64,000 nt of DNA from Panax quinquefolius (GCA_020205615.1 CM035161.1:1623828-1687827); one strand, 5' to 3'. Shown: positions 51,708-64,000, numbered from the stretch's first letter. Numbers and translations: made by a program. Notes: generated by a model not told the origin, from the letters alone.

Positions 51708-54077
51708 CGCGACGCCCTAAAATTAGGTATACGCCACCCATCTTGGGTCGCCACTTACATGGTACATAAATTCAAATACAACTTACTAATATAACTGCTG
51801 TAGTACAATACGACATAAACCGTGAGTTTGAATACAAATATTGTCTACTAGATATTATACAAACTCAAAAGGAGTCCTCATTACAACTATTATCACACTA
51901 TTTCACGTAATAGTTGAGGACTACTAATGCTATCCTCTCGACCATTACTTGCTCCCGACTCGTCTCAAATATGTTCTCATTTCAAGAGAATAAAGGAAAG
52001 AAAGGGTGAGCTCAACTAGCCCAAAGAAGAAATATTATGACTAAGATAATGCGTAATAAATTATCATTAGCCTTCAACAATGTTGTTAAACCGATAAAAT
52101 ACAATAGACAAACCAGCTTTAATCACAATGAATAAGCAATCCATTAAAAGAGTCAAGTAGAGAATAAAGTCTACTATCTTTTAGGTTTTAAAAGGTTTTC
52201 ATCAATTTTTATCACCGAGACTCAAATTTTAATAAATAAACCACCACATCTAATCATCCCCGCATCACTACCAAGGATTTTCATCAAATTATCAATGGTC
52301 ATGACTATACCGAATCACCCCGGTCATAATCATACCAAAACTATCCATCACCGCATTACAGCCACCGAGGACTTTTGTCACATCATTTATATCAAGTCAT
52401 GATTATACCGAATGATCCTCGGTCATAATCATACTAAGTTCATCTACGCACGTAAGCCAAAGATAACATAATATAACATACGAGGATGATGACAATGACA
52501 TAATAATTCAATAAAACAAGTTCAAGAATTATTTAATCCATGAATTATTAACGCCCAAATTGTCAACACGATATCGCTTTCAGAGAGTAAAATTCAAGAA
52601 TGATCGTAAGAATATTTCCATGAAAAGATATCGATGAAACGCAAATATCAAGGATATTCTACTAATTTCATGGAGTATAAAGTCAAAGTTTTAACCAACC
52701 GGGTATAATAAAGAATGGAATAACAAAAGAAATCACCACGCACGCGTATTGCAGATGTATGTGTTTATTCCAATGTAATAATAATAATCTAACCAGTCGT
52801 GAAATTCACAATCCGATGTGATGTTCCAATGTAATAATAAAGATGGAACTGCATCCTGTAAAACACACGATAGATATTCCAACAGTAATGATAAAGATTT
52901 TAACCAGTCCTGTAAAACACACGCATGTGATGTTCCAACAGTATAATAAAATCTAACCCAGTCCTAAAACACATGCATGTGATGTTCCAATGTAATAATA
53001 AGAATGTCACCAAGTATAGGTAAATCACAGATACAAAAGTTATTCCAATGTAATAATAAGCAATGGAATAACATAAGGATTTCACCAAGTATAGGTATGC
53101 CACAGATACAAAAGTTATGTATAGGTATGCCACTTTTACAAAAGTTATTCCAATGTAATAATAATGAATGGAATAATGTAAGTTCTCTTCAAAGAAGAAA
53201 GAATAACACCCTTACCGTAAAAAGAACCTAATATATAGTAAGTAGAACTGAAGTAAAGTAAGTAATACTCTTCTTCTTTCTATAATTTTCTCTCTATATA
53301 GCTTCTCTCTATAATTTCTCTCTAGTAGTTTCAATGAATTCGTAAGAAAATAATGAAGGAAACGAGCTTCTATTTATAGAAAAAATGGAATGCATAAGAA
53401 TTAATCCATGAACTATCCAGATTGATTTACTTTAATCTGACGGTCCATATTTAAAGAAAAATCTTTTAAATAAAATATAATATATTCTATTTATATAAAA
53501 AAACATTTTACTATGCAAACACTATGCAATACTATGCAAAACACTATGCAAAAATACTACGCAACACTATGCATAATAAAATATAATATATTCTATTTAT
53601 GTAATAACTTTAATAAAGTATTCTATTTTATATAAAGATGTTTCGCTTTTATTACGCTAATAATACTAATAAAACAAAACGCCATTATCGCTATAATAAT
53701 TCATATTATTAATCGACAATAATGGAATCAAACCGAAAGTGACTTCTCACATAAGCATCAATAATCAATACCGCGCGCTACTACGCAACCACACGACATC
53801 GCATTTTTTACTACCGAAAGTAGTTCAACAAGATCAACCAGAAAACTTCCGCCGTTATTTCAATAAAATATTTTTGTCGCTTTCTCAATCCGACAATAAT
53901 TTCGCTAGGGGGTCCACCAATGATTGAGCCATTGTATTTAATATTCCCCGCTAAACCTAATATTCCCCACCAATCGAATAATATATATAACCACTTGCAT
54001 ACTTTGCAAAATTTATAAATACTACCCACAACTATAATATTATCTCAAATTCACACCATAATATTAAAAAATAATTT
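51708..54077 (-). repeat. 5' LTR of element C, truncated at its outer end
   Basis: Matches 44764-47168 over almost its full length. About 40-45 bp present at the start of the 3' LTR (ending ggtctcaca on plus) are missing here, and the sequence passes directly into the third piece of A. Confidence 0.82.
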
Positions 54078-54665
54078 ACCTTGGTCGGATAATTAATGAA
54101 TACACGATTATCTTTATTTGTAGTGTAATTATAATTTGTGGTCGGATACTAATGAATACACGATTATCTTTCGTCGTAGTGTACTTACATAATTCGTGGT
54201 CGCTACATATCTAATGAATACACGATTATCTTCGTAAATTAATGGATAATTGTGGTCGCGATACAATGATTACCATTCGTTAATTATCTTCTTCGACTAG
54301 GATTATCCTTGACGAAGTGCGATTTGATTCATGAATGATTAATTATTCGGATGTATTAAAAGTCATTTCGACATTCATGGATATCTGATGACTTTCGCTA
54401 CATTATAATTATAAAAGATTATTCCTTGGTAAAATATTTCATGAATTGAAAACACGAATATCCTCGCCAAGAAACTAATGGATAATTTGTGGTCGTTACT
54501 ATTTCACTTTTCCAAAGATTATTGATTTTTCAAAGTATATATTATTCATTTACTCGTAAGTGATGAAGTTAAAAGAACAGAATTCGTTAGTCAGGATCTC
54601 ATTCTTATCATATCGTAAACATTCACTATAATTAACGATTCCGCTAAATTTCATGCTTTTAATAT
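54078..54665 (+). other. Internal region of element A, right piece
   Basis: Plus-orientation copies of the same 57-bp type minisatellite (aatgaatacacgattatctt units at about 54098, 54152 and 54209, then decayed copies), followed by sequence equivalent to the pre-polypurine region of C and D and ending in ctaaatttcatgcttttaat. The expected purine tract is decayed. Confidence 0.6.
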
Positions 54666-57294
54666 CAGAAGACCCCAAATTTTTATAAATAAAGATGAAT
54701 TTTCTATAAATATTATTTTTGAATATTATGGAATAAATTTGATATAATGTTATAGTTAAGGTAATATTTATAAATTTTGCAAAAGTAAGCAAGTTGTTAT
54801 AAAATATTCGCTTTGTCGTGGAATATTCTTTTTGTTAGGAAATATTCGTATAACGGCTCAATCATCATGGACCCCATAATAATCTAAGTATTGTCGATCG
54901 AGAAAACGACAAAATTATCTTTCTATAAAAATAACTACGAGGTGTTACCAAGTTAAAACCGCTTGAACTACCCTAGGTAGTAAAAGTACAAAGAATACGC
55001 TGGTCAGATAAGAAGAAGACACTACCAGATTGATTATCGATGCTTACGTGAGAAGTCACTCACCTATACTCAATTATCACACAAGAATTGTCGATCATAT
55101 CTCTTATATTATCGATTCAATTATTGTCACAAAGATCATCTCAGATAATATGTTATAAAGATTAAATCAATAATCGAGACGCATAAGTTATAAATGATTA
55201 ATAATTGTTGAAATATTAAATATGTGTCGATATAAAAAAAAATGATTTGTGGTAAGTTTGATTATTTTACGGGGCCCATATGTCATCATCTAAGAGTCTC
55301 TTCTTCAATAGTAATTTACCTTTCACGGAATAGTAATTACCTTCACAATAATAGTAATTACCTCTCAAATAGTAATTACCTTCACAATAAGAATTACCTA
55401 GTAATTACTCGCAATAGTAATTAATTACCTTCACAATAAGATTTACCTTCGCACAATAACTTTACTTTCACATCAATGTATTTACCTTAACCACTTGTCG
55501 CTTCACATTACAAAGAGGCCGAACCACTTTCGTCGCTTCACATTACAGCGCCAAACCACTTTTCTTTTCAATATTACAAGAGCATTCATCTTTTTTCCAC
55601 TAAGAAAAGCCAAGCTTTAGAAATCTTCTATAAATAGAGGCCTAGGGCTTCATTATTTTCACTTAATTCATTCAAGCTTATAGAGAGAGAAAGTATAGAG
55701 AGAATAAGAGAGAGCAAGAAGAAGAGTATTTTGTTACTACACCGCCGCAAAGATTCAATCTCCTACCAAATGTAAGTGGTGTTATTCTTTCTTATTCATG
55801 AAGAGAACTGTTGTTATTCCATCGCTTATTATTCTCGCTGAATAACCTCGATAAGTGGTTTACCCTATACTTCGTGGTGACATTCTTCTATTATTCTCGC
55901 TTGAACATCCTCGTCTGCGTGTTTTACACCTAATTCGGTTCCGCTTTTTTATTATTATTCTGCGCTGAACATCCTGCTCATGTGTGTTTTACACCTACCT
56001 CGGTTCCGCCTTTTTTATTATTATTCTGCTGAACATCCTCGCTCAGGTTTTTACACCGACCGGTTCCGCCTTTTTATTATTCTCGCTGAATATCCTATTC
56101 GCAAGGTTTTTACACCGATCCGGTTCCATCTTTATTATTCTCGCTGAACATCCTCGCTTGCAGGAATTTCACCGACCGTTCCGTTATTTATTATTCTGCT
56201 GAATAACCGTCTGCAAGCGCTTATCGCATTTACGGTGATTTCTTTTGTTATTCCATTCTTTATTATACCCAAATAAGTTAAAACTTCGACTTCTATACTC
56301 CATGAAATTAGTAGAATATCCTCGATATTCATGCTTCATCCAAAGATCTTTCATGGAAATATTCTTCCGATCATTCTTGAATTTTACTCTACAAAACAAA
56401 GATTACGTCGATAATTTGACGTTAATAATTCCTGATAAAATAATTTTTGAACTTGTTTTATCAATTTTATATCATTGTCATCATCCTCATGTTTATATTT
56501 TTTTTAAAAGTCATCTCGTGGCCTCAGAAGTGTATGATGGACTTGGTATGATTACACTCAGAGACTATTCTTGTAAATCACGACCGTAATGTTACAAATG
56601 ATGTGGTAAAAATCCTCAAAGGGTCAGAAAGGCATCGATGGACAAATTGTTGGCATGATCACGACTATTAATGAATACACAAATATTCTCGCCCGTAGCA
56701 GTATTAATAATTGTGGTCGCGATACTAAAGAATATCCGCCGTCAGGTAAGTGATTCGATGATGTGGAATATTTATTAAAGTCGAGTCTCAAATATAACAA
56801 AGGATGAAAACCTTTAAAACCTAAAAGATAGTAGATTTTATTTTCTACTCGACTTTTTAATGGATCGTCGATATTCCGCCGCAGCTTAAACTTGATGTTT
56901 ATTATATTTTATCGCTTAATATTATCAAGACTATCGATAATTTATTCTCGCATTATCTTAGTCATAATATTTCATCGGCTAGTTGAGCTCACCCTTTCTT
57001 TCACCGTTTCTTCAGAAATGAGAATATAGCCGGGACGAAGCCTGGGAAACGAGTGATGGTCCTCAAGATAAGATTAGTAGTCCCTCACTATTCTCGTAAA
57101 ATAAAGGTGATAATAATTGTAATGAGGACCTTTTTCGAAGCTGTATAATATCTAGTAGACAATATTTGTATTTAAACTCACAGCTTATGTCAGATTGCAT
57201 ACCTACGCTTATATTAATAAGTCAGATTTAAATTCGCACTACGTAAGTGTCGCACCCAAGACGGGTGATGTATACCTAATTTTGGGGCGCCACA
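54666..57294 (+). repeat. LTR shared by elements A (3') and D (5')
   Basis: Begins CAGAAGACCCC where the family start is TGTAAGACCCC, and ends GGGGCGCCACA followed by a primer site. TATA box at 55628-55640. Contains tandem AATAGTAATTACCTTC units (55300-55460) and repeats containing TTATTATTCT (55790-56210), as in the A left LTR. Confidence 0.85.
55628..55640 (+). promoter_or_regulatory. TATA box in the shared LTR
   Basis: CTATAAATAGAGG, conserved at 63030-63042 in the right LTR. Confidence 0.6.
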
Positions 57295-57310
57295 ACTGGT
57301 ATCGTAGCTA
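57295..57310 (+). other. Primer-binding site of element D
   Basis: ACTGGTATCGTAGCTA directly after the LTR, a slightly altered initiator-Met site. Confidence 0.65.
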
Positions 57311-57469
57311 GTGGATACGATCCTCGCTAAGATGTGAGAATAGTACTAGAGGGGAGAGACGGGAATACCTTCGCTAGTATGACCTACCTAAGTTTATGTG
57401 GATATTTTATCTCGTCAATCGTAAGATAGGATAATTTGTTATACGTCAATTAACCTTTTGTTTTGTGGC

Positions 57470-58575
57470 AAGATTCCAAACGACATCCGAGAATGTTGAG
57501 AATAAGAATGGAGCACAAAGATCGCTGATTCACCACATATCAATAATCGTGATAATGTGCATCGTGAGGCGATAACCTCACGCAAAACAACAACACCGAC
57601 CAAATGATGAACGATCAAATGTTCGTGAGGCTTTATGCAATTTATGCAACAAAGAAAGCAGAGCGACTCCTCGCCCAAAACGTAGGTGGAAACACTTGAA
57701 ACTCTCAAGCACACCGCTAAACAATTTAAGGAGCCGACCACCGAGTTTAAGGGAGAGCCAAAACCACTTCGCGCAAGCACGGATAAAGCAGATTACCAAG
57801 ATATTTGATGTCTCGGATGCTCCGAGAGCAAAAGGTTCCCTCACGCCGCTTTTACGTCATGCGAGAGGCGACATCGGTGGGAATCCAGAAACGTACTCAA
57901 CCCGCTTGCATCAAGATATCTCGGGAGAAGTTCCAGAGTCGTTTCAACGACAAATACTTTCCCGAAAGTATTCGCCATACGGAAGGAGGTGGAGTTTATC
58001 AAGTCGAACAAAAATAATACGACCGTGTCGCAATACGAGGCAAAATTTATGAGTTATCACTTGGCCATATTCCCCACTTGTGGATAATGAAGAGAGAATG
58101 GCGCTAATGTTTTTAAGAGGTTCAAGTCGAGATACGCCAACATCTTATTTCTCATAAACCGTGGTTTGTATTCGATGTTGTAAATAGGCTCTCAAATAAG
58201 GAGCGCGATAACGAGTCAACGCAACTAAAAGAGAGAGCAAATTAAGAAAAATTATAATACCAATGGTAGAATAGTCATCAAGCTATGACAACAAGCGGAG
58301 GGAATCAACAGCGCCAGATATGGTAACCACTTCTGGTGGTAATCGTACAAAACAATAAGAATGGACATTTCAAGAAAAGGAGATTCAACAATGATGGAAA
58401 GACGCCAAGACCAAAGACCCATTGTTAAGGAAGGAGAAAGACCACCTATCATATGCTTCAAATGCGAGGAGAGGACACATCACCCAAATCACATACCATC
58501 CAAAGCATGTTATAATTGTGGAAGAGAAGGTCACTTAGCTCGATTTTGTCACCATCAAGACAAATTCAACTAGGA
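57470..58575 (+). pseudogene. gag: gag of element D, broken
   Basis: Retrotransposon-gag domain with RIKQITKIFDVSDAP (about 57780) and the NDKYFPESIRH block (about 57945). Two zinc-knuckle blocks follow near 58460-58550. The second, CYNCGREGHLARFC, has all four zinc ligands. Frame changes occur near 57715, 57830, 57900 and 58020. Confidence 0.85.
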
Positions 58576-58689
58576 TGGAGGCACCAAAGGCCATCCCGTA
58601 AAATTCAAAACCTAGAAAGGCAAGGGAGAGCATTTGTCAGACTCCCAAAGAGCAAGGAACCCGAATGAGGTCATCACGTAAGCTTATCA

Positions 58690-61600
58690 TAAACTCTAAT
58701 GAAGTCTATACTTTATTTGATACCGCTTCTACCCATTCTTTTATTTCTCCTACTCAGGCCATCGATTAAATTCGACCGAGAAATTAGACTTCGACTTATC
58801 TCGTGGAAACTCCGCTGGAGAAACCTTCATTACATCCACTCGCTTATAAGTCTTGTTTGTTCAAATCCAGACTTCACATTACCTCGTCGATCTTATTTCA
58901 TTAAAAATACTTGATTCGACGTGATTCTAGTGGATCGATCAAGTTAACTACTTATCATGCAAAATTGATTGTTTTCGTAAGTGTCATAGCTTTCATATTC
59001 CTAATCAACCTATTATGCTAATTCAAACGACCAAACCATTAAAATCAATCACTACCATCTCAAGCCATAAAGCTATTCGCTTATCGAAAAACTGATGTCA
59101 AGCTTTCTTAGCTCATGTCACGTATTTAAACAAAATACGCCGCTTTTAAACGATATTTCTATTGTTAATAAATTTCCCGACGATTCCCAAGAACTTCCCC
59201 GCCTACCCCCCAGAGCGTGAAATCAATTTTGTATCGACTTTCAACCCAGACAAAACCTATTTCCAAAGCCCCATATCGAACGGTTCCTATCAACTTCGTG
59301 AGTTAAAGACCCAACCGCAGGAATTGTTAGACATCGGCTTTATTCGCCCCTAGATTTCTCCTCGGGGTGCTCCTGCTCTATTCGTGAAGAAGAAAGATGG
59401 GAGTATGCGATTTTGTATTGATTATCTGGAGTCAATCATGTCACCATCAAAATAGTATCCATCGCCACGATTGATGACCTCGTCGACCACCAACAAAGGA
59501 GCCAAATTCTTTTCAAAGATCGATCTTCGCTCCTTGATATCACCAATCAAGATTGTAACCACCGACATTCCAAAGACGGCCGTAACTCCTAAGACGGCAT
59601 TATGAATTCCTTGTCCATGTCCTTTGATCGACTAATGCCCCGCCGCTTTCATGGATATGATGAACCGAGTATTCAAGGAATATTTAGATCACTTTGTGGT
59701 CGCCTTTATCGATGACATCCTTATTTATTCCAAAAGCCGTGAAGATCATGAGCAACACTTGAGGTCGATACTCCAAAAGCTTCGTGAATATAAGCTTTAT
59801 GCCAAGTCAAGAAATGCGAAGTTCGTCAAGAAGTAGCATTCCTCGGGCACGTGGTATCAAGTCATGGAATATCCGCTGACCCAAAGAAAGATCAAGCTAT
59901 TCAAAGTCGAACAACCTAAATCAAATGATCAAGCACGAGCTTTCTTGCTTAGCCGGGTTATTATCTGAGATTCGTGGAAGGATTTTCTCAATCGCTACTC
60001 CATCGACTCAAATTGACCTTTAAAGATACAAAGTTCTATTGAGTCAAGAATGTGAGAAGAGTTTTCAAGAACTCAAGAGGAGACTTATTTCAAAGACTGC
60101 TCGACAATACCATCCGCCTTGAGGGATTTGTCATCTACAAAGATGCTTCGCAAAGGGTCGATGTGTTCTCATGCAACATGGAAAAGTTATAGCCTATGCC
60201 TCATGATAAACTCAAAGAATATGAGAGGAATTATCCTACTCATGATCTAGAGTCAAGCAATCGTTGTTTTTGCAGACTTAAAATTTGGAGGCATTACTTG
60301 ATGGGGAGAAAGTGAGATCTTTACTTGATCATAAAAGCCTCAAATATTTCTTCACTCAAAAGGAACTCAACACGCGACAAACGACGCTGGGCTTGAATCT
60401 GCTGAAAGATTATGATCATACCATCCAATACCATCCTCGAAAAGCGAACGTGGTAGCCGACGATCGAAAGTAAAATCATACGCAAGCACGAAAAGCGATA
60501 TTGTCAACGCAAAGGCCCATTTTCAGGTGACTTGCAAAGGATGGAGATAGAATTAAAGACCTGTGGACGCATGTGATGATAAATGAGTATACGAGTAGAA
60601 CCGACTTTAATCGATAAAGTTAAAGTCGCTTTCAAGCTACGCACTGAGTTCGATGCGATGAGGAAGAAAGTGCAAGAAGGTGCTACGCCAAGCAAGAATC
60701 GATGAAGAAGGAATACTTCGAAATCAACTCCAGCACTTTGTGTTCCTAACGACTCGATTTAAAGTATAATATCATGATGGAGGCGCACAACACACCATTT
60801 GCAATCCATCTCGGAGTACCAAAATGTATCATGATATTCGCCATACATTTTGGGAGGAGCAATACGGAGAGAGATAGATACTGCTTATCTCAAGGTGTCT
60901 AACTTGTCAACGAAGTTAAAGCGAGCATCAAGTACCAAAAGGTCCATCAGAACCACTTGAAATTCCGTAATGGAAGTGGAGCACATTACCATGGATTTCA
61001 AGCACCTTCCTTCCTAAGGTTTCTCAAGGCATCGATGCGATTTGGGTCATTGTTGATAGATCGACCAAGTCCGCTTCATTTCACCGATACGAGAGAAACT
61101 TATACACTTGAACGCCTTTGCTCAGATGCATATAAACGAGATTGTAAGATCGCATGGTATGCCATTCCATAGTTTCCGATCGAGACCCAAGATTCACTTC
61201 ACGATTTTCGGGTTAGTTTGCAAAAAGCTATGGGCACAGATTTCACGATTTAGCTCTCAAGATATCATCCTCGCATTTTACGGACAATGGAGAGAGACTA
61301 TTCAAACTCTCAAGATCTATTAAGACTCAGGTCCTTGATTTCAAGGGAGTCGACAAGTTCTTACCATCGTGGAGTTTTCCTACAACAACAGCTTATCAAG
61401 CAAGTATCGCATGGCTCCATTCAAGGCCAGATGGAAGAAAGTGTCGCTTCTCCAAAGATGCTGGGATGAGGTGGGAAGCAACGCTTGTTGGGACCGAGTC
61501 AGTACGATGACTACTTTTAAAAGATTCAAACGATCCGACAACGATAAAAACCTCACAAAATCGATAAAAGAGTTATACCGATCTTCATCGAAAGGACGGA

Positions 61601-62046
61601 ATTCGATATAGAGATCATGTGTTGTTAAGAGTCGCCCATGGAAAGGAGTTACAAGATTTGGAAAGAGAGGAAACTTAACCTCGATTCATCTGGCCCATTT
61701 TTAATCCTCGATCGAGTAGGAATCGCGGCCTATAGACTCTTTTATCGCCAAATATGCCTCGTTTCATAACGCTTTTCACATATCCATGTTACGTAAATAT
61801 GTGAAAGACCCGAACCATATTATCGAAGTTAAACCATTTAAATAGCTAAAGATTCGACGTATTTAAGAGGTTCCTGCTCAAATTTTGATAAGAAGGAACA
61901 TATTCTACGCCCAAGGTTATACCTCAAGTCAAAGTTTCAGGAGGAACCACGATGTCGAGGAAACGACTCGGGAGTTAGAATCAAATGAAATCAAGGTATC
62001 CTTACCTCTTCGACATACCAGTATCGCACTTCTAATTTCGAGGGCT
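58690..62046 (+). pseudogene. pol: pol of element D (PR-RT-RNaseH-INT), broken
   Basis: Protease with LFDTASTHSFIS (about 58708); reverse transcriptase with [12 protein letters not shown] (about 59379), [15 protein letters not shown] (about 59651) and the FIDD catalytic motif at 59705-59716; RNase H with LLDHKSLKYFFTQKEL (about 60315) and YHPRKANVVAD (about 60430); integrase with the CLTCQR zinc-site half (about 60900), the second catalytic aspartate in VSDRDPRFTSRF (about 61168) and C-terminal tail to 62046. Multiple frame changes and a TAG near 59352 prevent translation as one protein. The catalytic motifs themselves survive better than in the intronic element. Confidence 0.87.
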
Positions 62047-62055
62047 AAATTTCAT

Positions 62056-62067
62056 AAGAAGGGAGGT
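62056..62067 (+). other. Polypurine tract of element D
   Basis: AAGAAGGGAGG immediately before the 3' LTR. Confidence 0.75.
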
Positions 62068-64000
62068 CAGAAGACCCCAACTTTTTATAAATAAAGATGA
62101 ATTTTTCTATAAATATTATTTTTGAATATTATGGAATAAATTTGATATAATGTTATAAATAGGTAATATTTATAAATTTTGCAAAGTATGCAAGTTGTTA
62201 TAAAATATTCGTTTTCGCTCTGGGAATATTCTTTTGTTTGGGAATATTCGCATAAACGGCTCAACTATCATCGGTGGACCCCATTAATGTAATTATCATT
62301 TGATCGAGAAAACGACAAAAATATTTTATAAAAATAACTATGAGGTGTTACCGCTAAAACCGCTGAACTACCCGCAGGTAAAAGTACAAGAATACGCTGT
62401 AGTCGATAAGAAGACACACTCAGATTGATTATCGATGCTTACGTGAGAAGTCACTCAAATACGCTCAATTATCACATGTGAATTGCCGTGATCATATCTC
62501 TTATATTATCGATTCAATTATCACACAAAGATTATCCAGATAATATGTTATAAAGATTAAATCAATAATCGAGACGACAAGTTATAAATGATTAATAATT
62601 GTTGAAAGATTAAATACGTGTTGATTAAAAAAAAATGATTTGTGGTAAGTTTGATTATTTTGGCGATGGAGCCTATATGTCATCATCTAAGAGTCTCTTC
62701 ATTTTAAGAGCTATTTCATCTTCAAATTCCTTCGAATAGTAATTACCTTCATCAATAGTAATTACCTTCGTAATAGTAATTACCTTCACTAATAAGAGTA
62801 TTACCTTCAACCAATAGTAATTACCAGTAATACCTTTACCTTCGCAATAGTAATTACCACTTACTCGCTTCATAGTATTACAACATTGCAGCGCCGAACC
62901 ACTTTGTCGCTTTCACATTACAAAGGCCAAACCACTTTGCATCGCTTCACATTACAAATTAAACCACTAGCTTTTCAATTTACAGTGCTAAGCTCATTTT
63001 CATACTCAAGAAAATCTTCTAGAAATCTTCTATAAATAGAGGCCTAGGGCTTCATTATTTTTCACGAATTCATTCAAGCTTATAGAGAGAGAAAGTATAG
63101 AGAGAATAAGAGAGAAAGAAGAAGAGTATTTTGTTACTACACCGCCAGCAGATTCAATCTCCTACCAAAAGTAAGGGGTGTTATTCTTCTTATTCACGAA
63201 GAGAATCTGTTATTCCATCGCTTATTATTCTGCTGAATAACCTCGTATACGTGGTTTACCCTATACTTGGTGACATTCTTCTATTATTCTCTGAACATAA
63301 CATCCGTTCAGGTTTTACAATCTACCGTGGTTTTACACCGACCTCTGTTCCTTTTTTATTATTATTCTGTTGGAACATCCTCGTCTGTTTTTACACCTCG
63401 ACCGTTCCGCTTTTTTATTATTCTCGCTGAACATCCTCGTCTGCAGTGTTTTACACCTAACTTACCCGCTTTTTTATTATTCTCCCTATCTCTTCTTTAT
63501 TATTCTGTTGAACATCCCGCTTGCGGTGAATTTCACCGACCGTTCCGTTATTTATTATTCTCGCTTGAATAACCCGCATCTGCAAGGCCTATCGCATTTA
63601 CGGTGATTTCTTTTGTTATTCCATTCTTTATTATACCCAAATGTTAAAACTTCGACTTCTATACTCCATGAAATTAGTAGAATATCCTCGATATTTCGCG
63701 CTTCATCCAAAGATCTTTTCACGGAAATATTCTTCCGATCATTCTTGAATTTTACTCTACAAAACAAAGATTGCGTCGATAATTTGACGTTAATAATTCC
63801 TCGATAAAATAATTTTGAACTTGTTTTATCAATTTTATATCATCACATCATCCTCATGTTTATATTTTTTGAAAGTCATCTCGGCTTCAGAAGTGCATGA
63901 TGGACTCGGTATGATTACGACTGTAGACTATTCTAAGTAATCACGACCGTAATGTTACAAATGATGTGATAAAAATCCTCAAATTACCCGAAGTAGGTAT
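62068..64000 (+). repeat. 3' LTR of element D, continuing past the window
   Basis: Matches 54666 onwards in the same order, with the TATA box at 63030-63042. The last 0.7 kb expected from the 5' copy lies outside the window. Confidence 0.87.
63030..63042 (+). promoter_or_regulatory. TATA box in the right LTR of D
   Basis: CTATAAATAGAGG followed by cctagggcttcatta, identical to the copy in the shared LTR. Confidence 0.6.

Larger units (their letters stand above)
44764..54077 (-). mobile_element. Element C, Ty3/gypsy retrotransposon on the minus strand, non-autonomous
   Basis: In element orientation: 5' LTR 54077-51708 (outer end truncated), primer site about 51707-51691, gag about 51530-50480, protease about 50290, reverse transcriptase stub about 49765-49650, long noncoding internal segment with a minisatellite (49620-47185), polypurine tract (about 47184-47169) and 3' LTR 47168-44764. 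No reverse transcriptase core, RNase H or integrase was found. Confidence 0.82.
23522..57294 (+). mobile_element. Retrotransposon A (LTR - internal - LTR), interrupted by nested elements B and C
   Basis: Left LTR 23522-26164 and right LTR 54666-57294, same orientation and similar length (2.64 and 2.63 kb). The internal region survives in three pieces: 26165-26992, 43733-44763 and 54078-54665, interrupted by element B (plus) and element C (minus). The third piece ends in ctaaatttcat followed by the LTR start, matching the pre-LTR sequence of D, which supports assigning the right LTR to A. The same LTR is also the 5' LTR of D. A lacks recognisable gag before the B insertion and lacks most of pol, so it is non-autonomous. 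Confidence 0.72.
54666..64000 (+). mobile_element. Element D, near-complete Ty3/gypsy chromovirus, broken and cut by the window end
   Basis: 5' LTR 54666-57294, primer site, gag, protease, reverse transcriptase, RNase H, integrase, C-terminal tail, polypurine tract and 3' LTR from 62068 to beyond the window. It is the only element in the right block with all pol domains in order. A chromodomain-like tail (QVKVS-, RNHDVEET-type motif, about 61925-61960) suggests a chromovirus. Every domain is split by frame changes. Confidence 0.88.

Noticed and set aside
54666..64000. Element D as an active autonomous retrotransposon
   Set aside because: All domains are present but split by many frame changes and stops. 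Some may be sequencing errors, but as given it cannot encode its proteins.

Overview
The window is nuclear DNA of a flowering plant, most likely a eudicot. It contains spliced genes with GT-AG introns and typically plant proteins (a plastid-type hexokinase, a WEB/PMI coiled-coil protein), long (AT)n microsatellites, and large Ty3/gypsy LTR retrotransposons primed by initiator-Met tRNA. I saw no rRNA, tRNA, CRISPR or bacterial-style operon. Species cannot be fixed from what I can see.

Left part, about 1-23.5 kb, is gene-bearing. On the minus strand is the AP-2 clathrin adaptor sigma subunit (six coding exons, 142 aa, intact; 1757-11849). Its 8.5-kb third intron holds an antisense chromovirus (3045-10178) that has a 3' LTR but no 5' LTR and is flanked by an imperfect 35-bp duplication. 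Next on the minus strand is a plastid-type hexokinase (nine exons, 494 aa, intact; 13400-16628). On the plus strand is a two-exon WEB-family coiled-coil protein (214 aa; 18602-21097) set among six dinucleotide microsatellites. A candidate 65-aa two-exon gene of unknown function may lie at 21651-21931 (minus). Small repeats follow: a large palindrome at 12.1-13.1 kb, a MITE at 22.5 kb and a G-rich array at 22.9-23.5 kb.

Right part, 23.5-64 kb, is a nested retrotransposon block with no host gene. The backbone reads LTR (23522-26164) - internal A - LTR (54666-57294) - internal D - LTR (62068 to beyond the window), all plus strand, so two internal regions share the middle LTR. Internal A is interrupted twice. 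Element B (26993-43727, plus) is bounded by a perfect 5-bp target duplication, ATAAT. Element C (44764-54077, minus) is truncated at its outer 5' end. D carries a recognisable but broken gag-PR-RT-RNaseH-INT set. A, B and C lack most of pol and look non-autonomous.

The most striking object is element B. Its 3' LTR is about 2.76 kb, while its 5' LTR is about 10.9 kb because the 3' 1.6 kb of the LTR, including the TATA box and the LTR terminus, is repeated six times head to tail. Differences among these copies cluster at the same short G/C-containing sites, while the AT-rich stretches between are almost identical. Together with the intact host-gene reading frames, this suggests that part of the variation, and of the frameshifts in the TE genes, may be base-calling error at methylated cytosines rather than biology.
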